In this document: positions 34,650-41,951 of the stretch, piece after piece
Layout of the letters: the number at the start of each line of letters is the position of its first letter
Numbering within the stretch: the first letter of the stretch is position 1
Assembly: GCF_030348765.1 (NCBI RefSeq)
Contig: NZ_JAUCEU010000007.1
Span: 4,871,501 to 4,935,500, forward strand
Direction of reading: 5' to 3'
Origin: Neobacillus sp. CF12
Lineage (GTDB): Bacteria; Bacillota; Bacilli; Bacillales; Cytobacillaceae
Length of the DNA: 64,000 nucleotides
Notes under the pieces: generated by a model
Seen by the model: the letters and a program-made list of their open reading frames with translations, nothing else
What the model was told of the DNA's origin: nothing
The model's database searches: none
Made by a program: the position numbers and the translations under genes

Positions 34650-35588
34650 ATGTTGGAGATTTATAAAAGTACGGAAACAAAAGTACTTGAACAAGTAGAT
34701 AACATTTCAAAGGGCTGCTGGGTAAATATGTACGCCCCAACCGAAGAAGAAATTAACAAGGTGGCTAGTGAGGCAAACATCTATGTTGATTTTATAAGAG
34801 ACGCCCTTGATGACGAAGAGCGCCCACGAATAGAGCGTGAAGATGGGCAGGTTTATATCATCGTGGATTACCCATATATTACCCATGATGATGCCGGTTT
34901 CCCCATCTATGAGACCATTCCAATCGGAATTGTGTTAACGGATGAATGTATCATCACTGTATCCTTAAAGGATACTCCAATATTAGAAGTTTTTAAGAAT
35001 AATAAAATAAAAGAGTTTTTCACCTTTAAAAAGAACCGATTTGCTCTGCAAATTCTCGCTATTATTACATCTTATTATCTCCGTTATTTAAAACAAATTA
35101 ACAAAAGAACAAATGAAATCGAGCGGGAACTTCATCAATCAATGAAAAATAAAGAATTGTATGCGTTTCTTGCTTTAGAAAAGAGTCTTGTTTATTTCAC
35201 GACTTCGCTAAAATCAAATAAAGTGGTCCTAGATAAAATTCTTCGATTTAGTTATATAAAAATGTATGAAGAAGACAAGGATTTACTAGAAGATGTCATG
35301 ATTGAGAAAATCCAGGCGATTGAAATGGCTGAAACGTATAGTTCGATCCTTAGCGGGATGATGGATGCCTTTGCATCTATCATTTCAAATAATGTAAATA
35401 TTGTCATGAAGTTTTTAACGTCATTTACGATTATCCTTTCGTTCCCTACCATCGTTTTCAGTTTTTATGGGATGAATGTTGATTTACCATTTCAAAATAG
35501 TCCACATGCCTTTTGGATATCCATTACGGTTGCATGTGTTTTGTCCACGTTAACGGCATTGATTTTTTGGAAAAAGAAATATTTTTAA
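34650..35588 (+). CDS. corA: CorA-family divalent-cation (Mg2+) channel
   Basis: 312 residues. A cytoplasmic alpha/beta and helical funnel domain covers about 1-250, followed by two transmembrane helices (about 252-272 and 287-308) with the signature Y-G-M-N at 273-276 between them. FQNSP replaces the usual MPEL-type loop, which is common in Firmicute paralogues. It imports Mg2+, or sometimes Co/Ni; some members export. Ribosome site GAGGAGG 7 nt before ATG lies in a predicted hairpin, and a short leader ORF precedes it. Confidence 0.92.
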   Translation: MLEIYKSTETKVLEQVDNISKGCWVNMYAPTEEEINKVASEANIYVDFIRDALDDEERPRIEREDGQVYIIVDYPYITHDDAGFPIYETIPIGIVLTDECIITVSLKDTPILEVFKNNKIKEFFTFKKNRFALQILAIITSYYLRYLKQINKRTNEIERELHQSMKNKELYAFLALEKSLVYFTTSLKSNKVVLDKILRFSYIKMYEEDKDLLEDVMIEKIQAIEMAETYSSILSGMMDAFASIISNNVNIVMKFLTSFTIILSFPTIVFSFYGMNVDLPFQNSPHAFWISITVACVLSTLTALIFWKKKYF

Positions 35589-35611
35589 CGTCATATAAGT
35601 AAAATGTACGA

Positions 35612-35642
35612 GGCTCTGGAGTAAATCTTCAGGGTCTTTTTT
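35612..35642 (+). terminator. Terminator after corA
   Basis: GGCTCTG/CAGGGTC stem with wobbles, 11-nt loop, six T. Confidence 0.75.
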
Positions 35643-35675
35643 AATTGATATTAAAAAATTTCCCAACTTTTATAG

Positions 35676-35691
35676 GTAAATTTTCATTTAC
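35676..35691. promoter_or_regulatory. Dyad upstream of the subtilisin gene
   Basis: GTAAATTTTCATTTAC: 6-bp arms with a 4-bp centre, 74 bp ahead of the start codon. It could bind a regulator of the protease. No matching site was found before the neighbouring RRNPP gene, so its owner is unknown. Confidence 0.35.
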
Positions 35692-35764
35692 GTTTTCAGA
35701 AAATTCTAACTAAAATAAAGAAACAGGTCCAAGCCTGCAGTCGAAAAAGTAGGGGAGAATGTGG

Positions 35765-37027
35765 ATGAAAAAGAGAAAAGTAGTAGGATTGTCAGTACTT
35801 AGCTTTGTAATGGGGGTATCCATGTTTGCAACAGGTGCCTTCGGTCAACAGCCAAAAAGCCAGGAGGAGTCATTTCGGGTGATCATTCAAGGTCCTTCGG
35901 CTGATAAGTCACAAGCAAAGAAAAATGTTGGGGTTCGATGGGATTTTGGAGCAGAGGGATTTACAACAACTGTTACCAGTAAACAATATCAGGCCTTATT
36001 AAAAAATAAAAATTTAAAAATTGAAAGAGTAGCGGAAGTGCAGCTTGCTCCTAGCAAGGAAGCTGCCGCTAAGCCAGGTGGTTCTATTAATTCTGGACCG
36101 AGTGATCGAACTCCATGGGGAATCCAAGCCATATATAATGATTCGGCTATACAAGCGACTTCTGGAGGAAATGGTATCAAGGTCGCAGTTCTTGATACTG
36201 GAGCCAATACTAGTCATGCGGACCTAACAAATAGAGTGGAGCAATGTAAGGATTTTACACAAAATAAATCACCATTAATTGAGGGAAGCTGTTCGGATGG
36301 AAATGGTCACGGAACGCATGTTGCGGGTACGGTACTTGCAGATGGCGGCAATGGGCAAGGGATTTATGGTGTGGCACCCGAGGCAGACCTTTGGGCATAT
36401 AAAGTGTTGAATAACCGTGGATCTGGTTATTCAGATGATATTGCTTCTGCCATTCGTAAGGCAGCAGATGAGGCAACTAGAACGGGTTCAAAAGTAATTA
36501 TCTCGATGTCGTTAGGATCAAGCGCTAAAGATTCCTTAATTTCAAATGCTGTTGATTATGCCTATGGAAAAGGGGTATTGGTCATTGCAGCAGCAGGAAA
36601 TGATGGTCCTTCAAGCAATACAATTGGATATCCAGGTGCTCTAGTAAATGCTGTAGCAGTGGCTGCATTAGAAGATGTTCAGCAAAACGGTACCTACCGT
36701 GTCGCTGATTTCTCTTCTCGAGGCAACCCAGCAACCGATGGAGATTATGTGATTCAGGAGCGTGATGTTGAGGTCTCTGCACCAGGGAGAGCAATTGAAT
36801 CTACATGGCATGATGGTTCTTACAACACGATTAGTGGAACGTCAATGGCTACACCACATGTATCAGGACTAGCTGCTAAAATTTGGGCTGAGAGTCCTTC
36901 TTTGTCTCATACACAGCTTCGTAAAGAGTTGCAAGATAGAGCAAAACTTTATGATATTAAAGGTGGAACAGGTGCTGCTGATGGCGATGATTATGCATCA
37001 GGATTTGGTTTCCCGCGAGTAAAATAA
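35765..37027 (+). CDS. Secreted subtilisin-like serine protease (S8; TA39/TA41 cold-active type)
   Basis: 420 residues from ATG 35765. AGGGGAG leaves no room for ATG 35759. Signal peptide to about residue 27 (FATGAFG), I9-type propeptide about 28-110, then the mature subtilase. Catalytic D144 (VLDTGAN), H182 (NGHGTHVAG), S360 (GTSMATPHVSG), oxyanion N279, and a probable C161-C176 disulfide. The mature region (TPWGIQAIYND, EQCKDFTQ, GSGYSDDIA) closely resembles subtilisins S39/S41 from Antarctic Bacillus TA39/TA41, of about equal length. Exported, it degrades external protein. An RRNPP regulator follows directly downstream. Confidence 0.93.
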   Translation: MKKRKVVGLSVLSFVMGVSMFATGAFGQQPKSQEESFRVIIQGPSADKSQAKKNVGVRWDFGAEGFTTTVTSKQYQALLKNKNLKIERVAEVQLAPSKEAAAKPGGSINSGPSDRTPWGIQAIYNDSAIQATSGGNGIKVAVLDTGANTSHADLTNRVEQCKDFTQNKSPLIEGSCSDGNGHGTHVAGTVLADGGNGQGIYGVAPEADLWAYKVLNNRGSGYSDDIASAIRKAADEATRTGSKVIISMSLGSSAKDSLISNAVDYAYGKGVLVIAAAGNDGPSSNTIGYPGALVNAVAVAALEDVQQNGTYRVADFSSRGNPATDGDYVIQERDVEVSAPGRAIESTWHDGSYNTISGTSMATPHVSGLAAKIWAESPSLSHTQLRKELQDRAKLYDIKGGTGAADGDDYASGFGFPRVK

Positions 37028-37037
37028 TAGATATAAG

Positions 37038-37070
37038 CCATCTGTTTCCTGCAAACAGATGGTTTTTTTT
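37038..37070 (+). terminator. Terminator after the subtilisin gene
   Basis: A perfect 10-bp stem CCATCTGTTT/AAACAGATGG, 5-nt loop, eight T. Confidence 0.92.
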
Positions 37071-37166
37071 ATATTTTTAAAATAGTCTGAACAAATGAGT
37101 GGAAGAGGTGATAGCATTGGTATAAAATAGGTAAAAACGGAAGAGCTTCTAGAGGGTGGTTATGTT

Positions 37167-38390
37167 ATGGAGTTTGGGCCATTAATAAAATATTTCAGAA
37201 CCCAAAAAGGGATCACGCAAAAAGAACTTGCTGCTGGAATTTGCTCTATCCCTCATTTAAGTAAAATAGAAAATAATTCAAAAGATGCGAACGAAGAAAC
37301 GATTTCCTTATTGTTAGAGAGACTGGAAGTAAGTTTTGGAGAAATGGAAGAAAAAGAGGAGTTAATAAGAAATCTATTAAGAGACTTAGGTGAAAAAATT
37401 AACTTCTATTTACGAGAGGAAATTGAAGTAATATTTAAAAGGCTTAAAGAGTTAGAACATGTTATCCCTTTTTCTGCTTATATGTATTCATATGAATTAT
37501 ATAAATATCGGTATCTATTATTCAAGGGATTGCTATCCGAAGCAGAAGACCAGCGGGATATTTTACATAAGCAAAAGAAAAATTTTTCCCAACATGAGAT
37601 GTATTTATTTCGCTATTATAATGCTGTATGTTTAATATTAAAGGGTCAGTATAAAAAAGCAGATGCAATCTTCGATGAATTATATGTAGAAAACAACAAT
37701 GAATCGGTAAATGGCGAATTTCTTTATCACTGGACATTTGTAAAAAGTTCGCTTGATCAGCCTGGCCATGCTATTCACTTTGGCAGGCAGGCACTGCAAA
37801 TCTTTATGAATCAACATAATTTCTATCGGATTCTGCATACATTGATGGTGTTAGGTATTAACTATTCTCGTTCTAGTATTTACGAAGAAGCTCAAGTCTG
37901 TTTTAACCATTTAATTCGGAATGCTGAACTGCTAAAAGAAGAAAGAATCCTTCCACAAATCTATCATAATATGGGCTACTTGCAGGATAGAATGAACAAC
38001 GTAAAGGATGCGCTAATGTATTATGAAAAGAGTCTATCTTTACAGCCTCTTAAAAACCAGCATTACTATATTACTTTATATGCAACTGGCGAGATTTACT
38101 ATAATTTGAATAATACGGAAAAGGCGAGGGAATGTTTTCTTCTTGTCAAATCTCTTTCCAAGGAGATTACTGGTGTGAAAAAACAAAGTCTTTTGTCTAA
38201 TTTTTATCTAATTCATATGGAATCACCTGAAAAAGCAATAAAATTTTTAGAAGCAAAGGTAATCCCTTATTTGGAGAGTGCAAAAGAACATAAGGACGAT
38301 TTAACCCGTTATTACAAACTGCTTTCAGAGCACTACAATCAAAATGGAAGGTACTTGGAGGCAGTAAATTATTTATCCAAAATTACTTGA
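37167..38390 (+). CDS. RRNPP-family regulator, NprR/PlcR-like (HTH + TPR)
   Basis: 407 residues. An XRE-type HTH at about 1-62 (IKYFRTQKGITQKELAAGI ... IPHLSKIENN) is joined to a helical region with successive TPR units, for example YSRSSIYEEAQVCFNHLI, HNMGYLQDRMNNVKDALMYYEKSL and YATGEIYYNLNNTEKARECF. This is the layout of NprR (about 423 aa), a quorum-sensing activator that binds a short imported peptide. A secretory mini-gene starts 11 nt downstream with its own strong ribosome site, the usual receptor/pheromone arrangement. The neighbouring protease is a natural target. Site AGAGGGTGG before ATG. Confidence 0.85.
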   Translation: MEFGPLIKYFRTQKGITQKELAAGICSIPHLSKIENNSKDANEETISLLLERLEVSFGEMEEKEELIRNLLRDLGEKINFYLREEIEVIFKRLKELEHVIPFSAYMYSYELYKYRYLLFKGLLSEAEDQRDILHKQKKNFSQHEMYLFRYYNAVCLILKGQYKKADAIFDELYVENNNESVNGEFLYHWTFVKSSLDQPGHAIHFGRQALQIFMNQHNFYRILHTLMVLGINYSRSSIYEEAQVCFNHLIRNAELLKEERILPQIYHNMGYLQDRMNNVKDALMYYEKSLSLQPLKNQHYYITLYATGEIYYNLNNTEKARECFLLVKSLSKEITGVKKQSLLSNFYLIHMESPEKAIKFLEAKVIPYLESAKEHKDDLTRYYKLLSEHYNQNGRYLEAVNYLSKIT

Positions 38391-38401
38391 GGAGGAAGAA
38401 A

Positions 38402-38557
38402 ATGAAAAAGTCTATAATACTACTATTCTCACTTTCTTTACTAATTCTTTCATCGCCTGCTGCAAAGGAAGTAAGTAATCCATCTTCTTCAAATGAACTC
38501 GCTGTTAAGAGTATTAATTATCAACATGCTGACCCTATTCATCCTCCGGTTGGATGA
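38402..38557 (+). CDS. Probable pheromone precursor of the RRNPP receptor
   Basis: 51 residues, ATG after GAGGAGGAAGAAA, 11 nt behind the receptor gene. A signal sequence MKKSIILLFSLSLLILSS ends near SPAA-K, followed by a polar spacer rich in Ser/Asn and a C-terminal tail ADPIHPPVG. The length and plan match NprX and Phr precursors, in which the signalling peptide is cut from the C-terminal region and re-imported by Opp. The mature peptide is probably within the last 5-9 residues, but its exact ends are not known. Confidence 0.78.
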   Translation: MKKSIILLFSLSLLILSSPAAKEVSNPSSSNELAVKSINYQHADPIHPPVG

Positions 38558-38561
38558 TTAC

Positions 38562-38610
38562 AAAAAATCCTTTTAGACAATTTTTTTGTCTGAAAGGATT
38601 TTTTTTTATT
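38562..38610 (+). terminator. Terminator of the receptor/pheromone operon
   Basis: A long stem AAAAATCCTTTTAGACAA against TTGTCTGAAAGGATTTTT with a T-run. Confidence 0.92.
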
Positions 38611-38665
38611 AATAATAAAAAATAGGGAAAAGTAATTCATATGTGCTTAAGAAGGAGGAAAATAA

Positions 38666-39076
38666 ATGAAATCATTTGTTGTAGGTTTTCACCAAGAAGA
38701 TAATGTGGACTCAATGCAAATTCAAAAGTTAAGCCAAGAGGACTTTGAAAAAGCGACAGAAGGGGGCACAAGGCATCTATTTGAGTTAGACACGAACATT
38801 GGCTTCTTTGTCTTCTTTGATGCGGAGGATGCTGATGGTGATGTTTCTTACATGGTGCTACAATATGAGGATCCTACCGGAGAGGATGGCAGTGAAGACC
38901 CAGTGGGTTGCTATTCCTTCCAATTGAAGGATTTTTATGAATTTACAGCCCTTTATCTAAATGATCTTGAATTTAATGAAGAGGTAAGTGAAGAGGAAGA
39001 AGAATATGGACCTATACACCATCTAGCACACCTTTTATTTCACATTGTTGAAGAAGGAAAGGATCTAGAGGTATAG
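38666..39076 (+). CDS. Acidic cytosolic protein, unknown function
   Basis: 136 residues with GAAGGAGGAAAATAA before the ATG. Acidic throughout (DAEDADGDVSY, EEVSEEEEEYG), no signal or membrane segment, and a predicted alpha/beta fold. I know no function. A Bacillus-specific family is likely because the sequence looks conserved in pattern rather than repetitive. Own terminator. Confidence 0.6.
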   Translation: MKSFVVGFHQEDNVDSMQIQKLSQEDFEKATEGGTRHLFELDTNIGFFVFFDAEDADGDVSYMVLQYEDPTGEDGSEDPVGCYSFQLKDFYEFTALYLNDLEFNEEVSEEEEEYGPIHHLAHLLFHIVEEGKDLEV

Positions 39077-39107
39077 TGTTAAGACAAAACCCCTAAAAAA
39101 GGGCAAG

Positions 39108-39137
39108 GCTGTCGAGAAGGTCTCGACAGCTATTTTA
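39108..39137 (+). terminator. Terminator after the acidic protein gene
   Basis: A perfect 10-bp stem GCTGTCGAGA/TCTCGACAGC with AGG loop and TATTTTAT. Confidence 0.85.
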
Positions 39138-39187
39138 TAACTTTAACATTGCACATCGTTTATTATTTTAAATGGCTTTCGCTTGTC

Positions 39188-39345
39188 CTTAAAACGCCGT
39201 GGAAGGACTAATTCTTAAGGCAGAGCGAACGATTAGTCCTTAAGATGGCGGATGAGGGACAAATCTGTCTGTCAGGGAGAAGGATTAGTCCTTAAGAAGC
39301 CGGATGAAGGACAAATTCTTAAGGCATAGCGAACAATTTGTCCCC
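39188..39345. repeat. Three hairpins of the 52-bp repeat family
   Basis: Three successive inverted repeats with arms GGACTAATTC/GATTAGTCC, GGACAAATCT/GGATTAGTCC and GGACAAATT/AATTTGTCC, joined by TTAAGATGGCGGATGAG and TTAAGAAGCCGGATGAA. Arms and linkers match the array at 10.2 kb, but here they are more diverged, and two of them have the alternative loop TTAAGGCAGAGCGAA or TTAAGGCATAGCGAA. Confidence 0.85.
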
Positions 39346-39436
39346 AAATAGAAGGTAATATATTTAAGGAGAAATCGGTAGCTTAAACTAAAAGAATATA
39401 AAAAAATGCTGAGAAAATAATCTTTCTCGACAATCT

Positions 39437-39458
39437 GCCCCCCTAAAAAGGGGGCTTT
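39437..39458. terminator. GC-rich hairpin before the flavoprotein stop
   Basis: GCCCCC/GGGGGC stem with CTAAAAA-type loop. TTTTGTT follows on the plus strand only, so it could end plus-strand read-through from the repeat region. It is poor for the minus-strand gene. Confidence 0.5.
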
Positions 39459-39470
39459 TGTTATTTAAGG

Positions 39471-40034
39471 TTATGCCTTTAATACGTCATGGTCAACATA
39501 GCGCTCGCCATTCAATTCGCTAATAACATTGATTGCGACTCTTGCTCCGTCACCAGCAGTAACAATGGTATGTACGCTCACACCAGCCACAGTACCAGCT
39601 GCCCAAATACCATCAACATTTGTTTTACCTTGGGCATCTACATCAAGGATTGTTTTTACTCTTGGCTCAGTACCAGGCTTAGTAGTCAAACCTGCTTTTT
39701 CAGCTAAGTCTACTAAGAAACCTGTAGCAATAATTACATGCTTTGCTTCATAGTCGCCGTTTTCAGTTTCCACTTTAAAGCCTTCTCCAACTTTGCTAAT
39801 ATTCGTAACAGTAGACTGGACGATTTCTCCGCCAAATTTAGTTACTTGCTGCTTACCAATTTCAACGAGATCTGGTCCAGAGATTTCCAGCACGCCATAA
39901 TGATTCTCAACCCAAGCACGCTTTGTAACTGTCTTATCATTATCAAGCACCAATGTTTTCTTTCCTGCTTTAGCAGTTAATAAAGCAGCACTCGCTCCAG
40001 CTGGTCCAGCACCAATCACAACAACATCCAACAT
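39471..40034 (-). CDS. Single-domain FAD oxidoreductase (thioredoxin-reductase-like)
   Basis: 187 residues from the ATG at 40034 after ATGGAGGTTTTTAC. The FAD motif GAGPAGASAALLTAKAG is at the N-terminus and the second FAD contact GIWAAGTVAGVSVHTIVTAGDGARVA at the C-terminus, directly joined. The NAD(P)H-binding insertion of normal thioredoxin reductases (about 120 residues) and the redox CxxC are both absent. That is a whole-domain deletion rather than a frameshift, since the frame is intact. It may bind FAD and accept electrons from a partner. Reaction unknown. Confidence 0.8.
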   Translation of the reverse strand: MLDVVVIGAGPAGASAALLTAKAGKKTLVLDNDKTVTKRAWVENHYGVLEISGPDLVEIGKQQVTKFGGEIVQSTVTNISKVGEGFKVETENGDYEAKHVIIATGFLVDLAEKAGLTTKPGTEPRVKTILDVDAQGKTNVDGIWAAGTVAGVSVHTIVTAGDGARVAINVISELNGERYVDHDVLKA

Positions 40035-40123
40035 GTAAAAACCTCCATTCGAAAAATAAATATACAAAAAAAGTGTACCCTAATGACGGGGAAAAGTAAA
40101 AATCACTGCTCACAACGTAAAAA

Positions 40124-40150
40124 AGAACCATCGATGGAAAGGATGGTTCT
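40124..40150 (-). terminator. Terminator of the ywoH-ywoG operon
   Basis: AGAACCATC/GATGGTTCT stem, 9-nt loop, minus-strand T-run. Confidence 0.88.
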
Positions 40151-40156
40151 AGTAAA

Positions 40157-41359
40157 TTATTGCTCTTTTACTTTTAGGTATTGCTGGCGTTTCATTTCAG
40201 GTTTTCGAACTTGCAGGAAGTAGTATAGAACGGCTCCAATAAGAATATAGAAAGAACATAAGAAGTACAAGGAGCTAAAATCCATTTTTGCAGCAATTAA
40301 TCCCACAAAGAATGAGCCTAGTGCTATACCAATATCATAGATTGATAGAAAAGTAGCAGTAGCCAGACCACGTTTTCTAGGAGCAGCATTTTGAATGGCA
40401 ATCGTTTGGAAGGTTGGGAAAAGGGTCCCCCAGCCTAATCCAATCATCCCAGCTGAAACGAGAAAAGTAAGCGCACTTCCACTTTGACTTAATACAAACA
40501 TTCCGATCGCAAACAAGATGATTGAAGGGAATACAATTACATTAGGACCATATTGATCGATCCATTTGCCTGTAAAAGGTCGAGACAATAACAAAATAAT
40601 TGCATATACCACAAAGAACAAACTTGAAACTTCGGCAAGATGTATTTCAGTTGCATAGACGGACACAAAGGAAAGAAGGGCAGAATAGACAATGGCTAAG
40701 AAGCAGCCAACAATAGCAATCGATACTGCTGAAGGTTCAATAAAGTTCTTTAATGAAAATGCAGGTAGGATTACTCGTTGATCACGTTCTTCAGACTTAG
40801 TTAATTTGACTGTAAGACCGGTAATAAGTGCCCCGATAGCAACAATGACTGTTATGACGAACATTGTGTTAGCACCCCACTGTTGAATAACTGTCAGCCC
40901 TACAAACGGTCCTAATACCATCGCCATGTTTGTCGACATAACAAAGTATCCCATTCCTTCTCCTCTTCGAGAGCTTGGGATGAGGTCTGCCACAATCGCT
41001 CCTACTGCCGTGGTTGCCATTCCAAATCCAACTCCATGTAATAAACGAATAACCAGGAATCCAGTTACTGTTTTTGGGAAAAAATATAGGAGAGAAGCAG
41101 CAGCGAATATAATTAGCGCAGTCAAAAGGACTTTTTTATTGCTGCCTCGTTCAAGCATTTGTCCAGCAAGTGGACGAGATAGGATGGCAGAAAACAAGAA
41201 TACAGTTGTCATTAACCCCGCTTGTGAAGCATTGCTATCAAATTCCTGTAACGCAAAAATAGGCAATGTTACTAGTAAGATATAAAAAGTCAAAAAGAGG
41301 AAAAAGTTACTCAAAGAAATACTAATAAAATCTTTCGTCCATAGTTTAGGTTTGTTCAT
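40157..41359 (-). CDS. ywoG: MFS transporter, YwoG-like
   Basis: 400 residues from the ATG at 41359, since AAAGGAG overlaps the longer GTG reading. Twelve predicted helices. The MFS loop 2-3 motif is present as RPLAGQMLERGSNKK and its repeat as RPFTGKWIDQYGP; RRGEGMGYFVMSTNMAMVLGPF is the drug-efflux-type motif C region. Probably a multidrug or metabolite exporter. It follows a MarR regulator by 13 nt, as ywoG follows ywoH in B. subtilis, and both would be repressed through the double operator upstream. Confidence 0.82.
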   Translation of the reverse strand: MNKPKLWTKDFISISLSNFFLFLTFYILLVTLPIFALQEFDSNASQAGLMTTVFLFSAILSRPLAGQMLERGSNKKVLLTALIIFAAASLLYFFPKTVTGFLVIRLLHGVGFGMATTAVGAIVADLIPSSRRGEGMGYFVMSTNMAMVLGPFVGLTVIQQWGANTMFVITVIVAIGALITGLTVKLTKSEERDQRVILPAFSLKNFIEPSAVSIAIVGCFLAIVYSALLSFVSVYATEIHLAEVSSLFFVVYAIILLLSRPFTGKWIDQYGPNVIVFPSIILFAIGMFVLSQSGSALTFLVSAGMIGLGWGTLFPTFQTIAIQNAAPRKRGLATATFLSIYDIGIALGSFFVGLIAAKMDFSSLYFLCSFYILIGAVLYYFLQVRKPEMKRQQYLKVKEQ

Positions 41360-41372
41360 GTTTTGCACTCCT

Positions 41373-41786
41373 TTACAATAGCTGTTTTAACCAAACGCTT
41401 TGTAAGTTTAATAATTGTTGTTGAGAGGTTTCGGGGAAATTCCCCAGTAAAGCCTGGTTGCACTGGGTAACAGCATTTTCCCATTTAGGAAATTCCTTTA
41501 CTGCTTCCTCCGTTAATTGGATAAACTTTTCACGTTTGTCCTTGCCCGGAATTTGTTTTACATAGCCTTGTTTAACAAGGCGTTGAATCGTTCGAGTCAT
41601 AGGAGGCGCTTCAACAAATAAGTACTCAGAGAGTTCTTTTTGAGTTAATGAGCCTTTGATATGTAAAACATAGAGGACAGACCATTGGGCGGAAAATAAT
41701 CCAAAAGGTTTTAGTGCTTCATTTAGTTGATTGGTTAATTGGCGGGAAAGTTGATGAAGAGTATGAAATAATGCATGGTTGGTCAA
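41373..41786 (-). CDS. ywoH: MarR-family repressor, YwoH-like
   Basis: 137 residues from a TTG preceded by GGGGTGAAC. A winged helix is visible: LFSAQWSVLYVLHIKGSLTQKELSEYL, recognition helix VEAPPMTRTIQRLVKQGYV, and wing IPGKDKREKFIQLTEE. Flanking helices form the dimer. It lacks the OhrR-type reactive cysteine near the N-terminus, so a small-molecule ligand is more likely than peroxide. It is the first gene of the operon, so autorepression is expected. Confidence 0.87.
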   Translation of the reverse strand: MTNHALFHTLHQLSRQLTNQLNEALKPFGLFSAQWSVLYVLHIKGSLTQKELSEYLFVEAPPMTRTIQRLVKQGYVKQIPGKDKREKFIQLTEEAVKEFPKWENAVTQCNQALLGNFPETSQQQLLNLQSVWLKQLL

Positions 41787-41807
41787 ATTAAGTTCACCCC
41801 GAAATAA

Positions 41808-41846
41808 TAGTTACTTAGGTAATTAATATGTTTACCTAGGTAACTA
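41808..41846. promoter_or_regulatory. Double MarR operator upstream of ywoH
   Basis: Two boxes, GTTACTTAGGTAAT and the palindrome TTACCTAGGTAA (41832-41843), form one larger inverted repeat. The 15-nt arms 41808-41822 and 41832-41846 match at 14 of 15 positions. The distal box overlaps the -10 element of the promoter. Confidence 0.8.
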
Positions 41847-41871
41847 TATGACTTTTCCGAAGAAATGTCAA
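41843..41871 (-). promoter_or_regulatory. SigA promoter of ywoH-ywoG
   Basis: On the minus strand TTGACA (41866-41871), 17-bp spacer, TATAGT (41843-41848): nearly consensus. It overlaps the MarR palindrome, as repression requires. Confidence 0.85.
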
Positions 41872-41920
41872 GGATTGAAGTCTTAAGAAGTAGCTGGCGG
41901 GATTAATTCTAAACAATAAA

Positions 41921-41948
41921 AAGTCCGCGGAATCCATTCCGCGGACTT
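41921..41948 (-). terminator. Terminator of the met operon
   Basis: A perfect 13-bp stem AAGTCCGCGGAAT and complement with a very short loop and minus-strand T-run. Confidence 0.9.
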
Positions 41949-41951
41949 CAT

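Noticed and set aside
39437..39458. Terminator for the minus-strand flavoprotein gene
   Set aside because: The stem is strong, but the minus strand lacks a T-run after it; the tract is on the plus strand.
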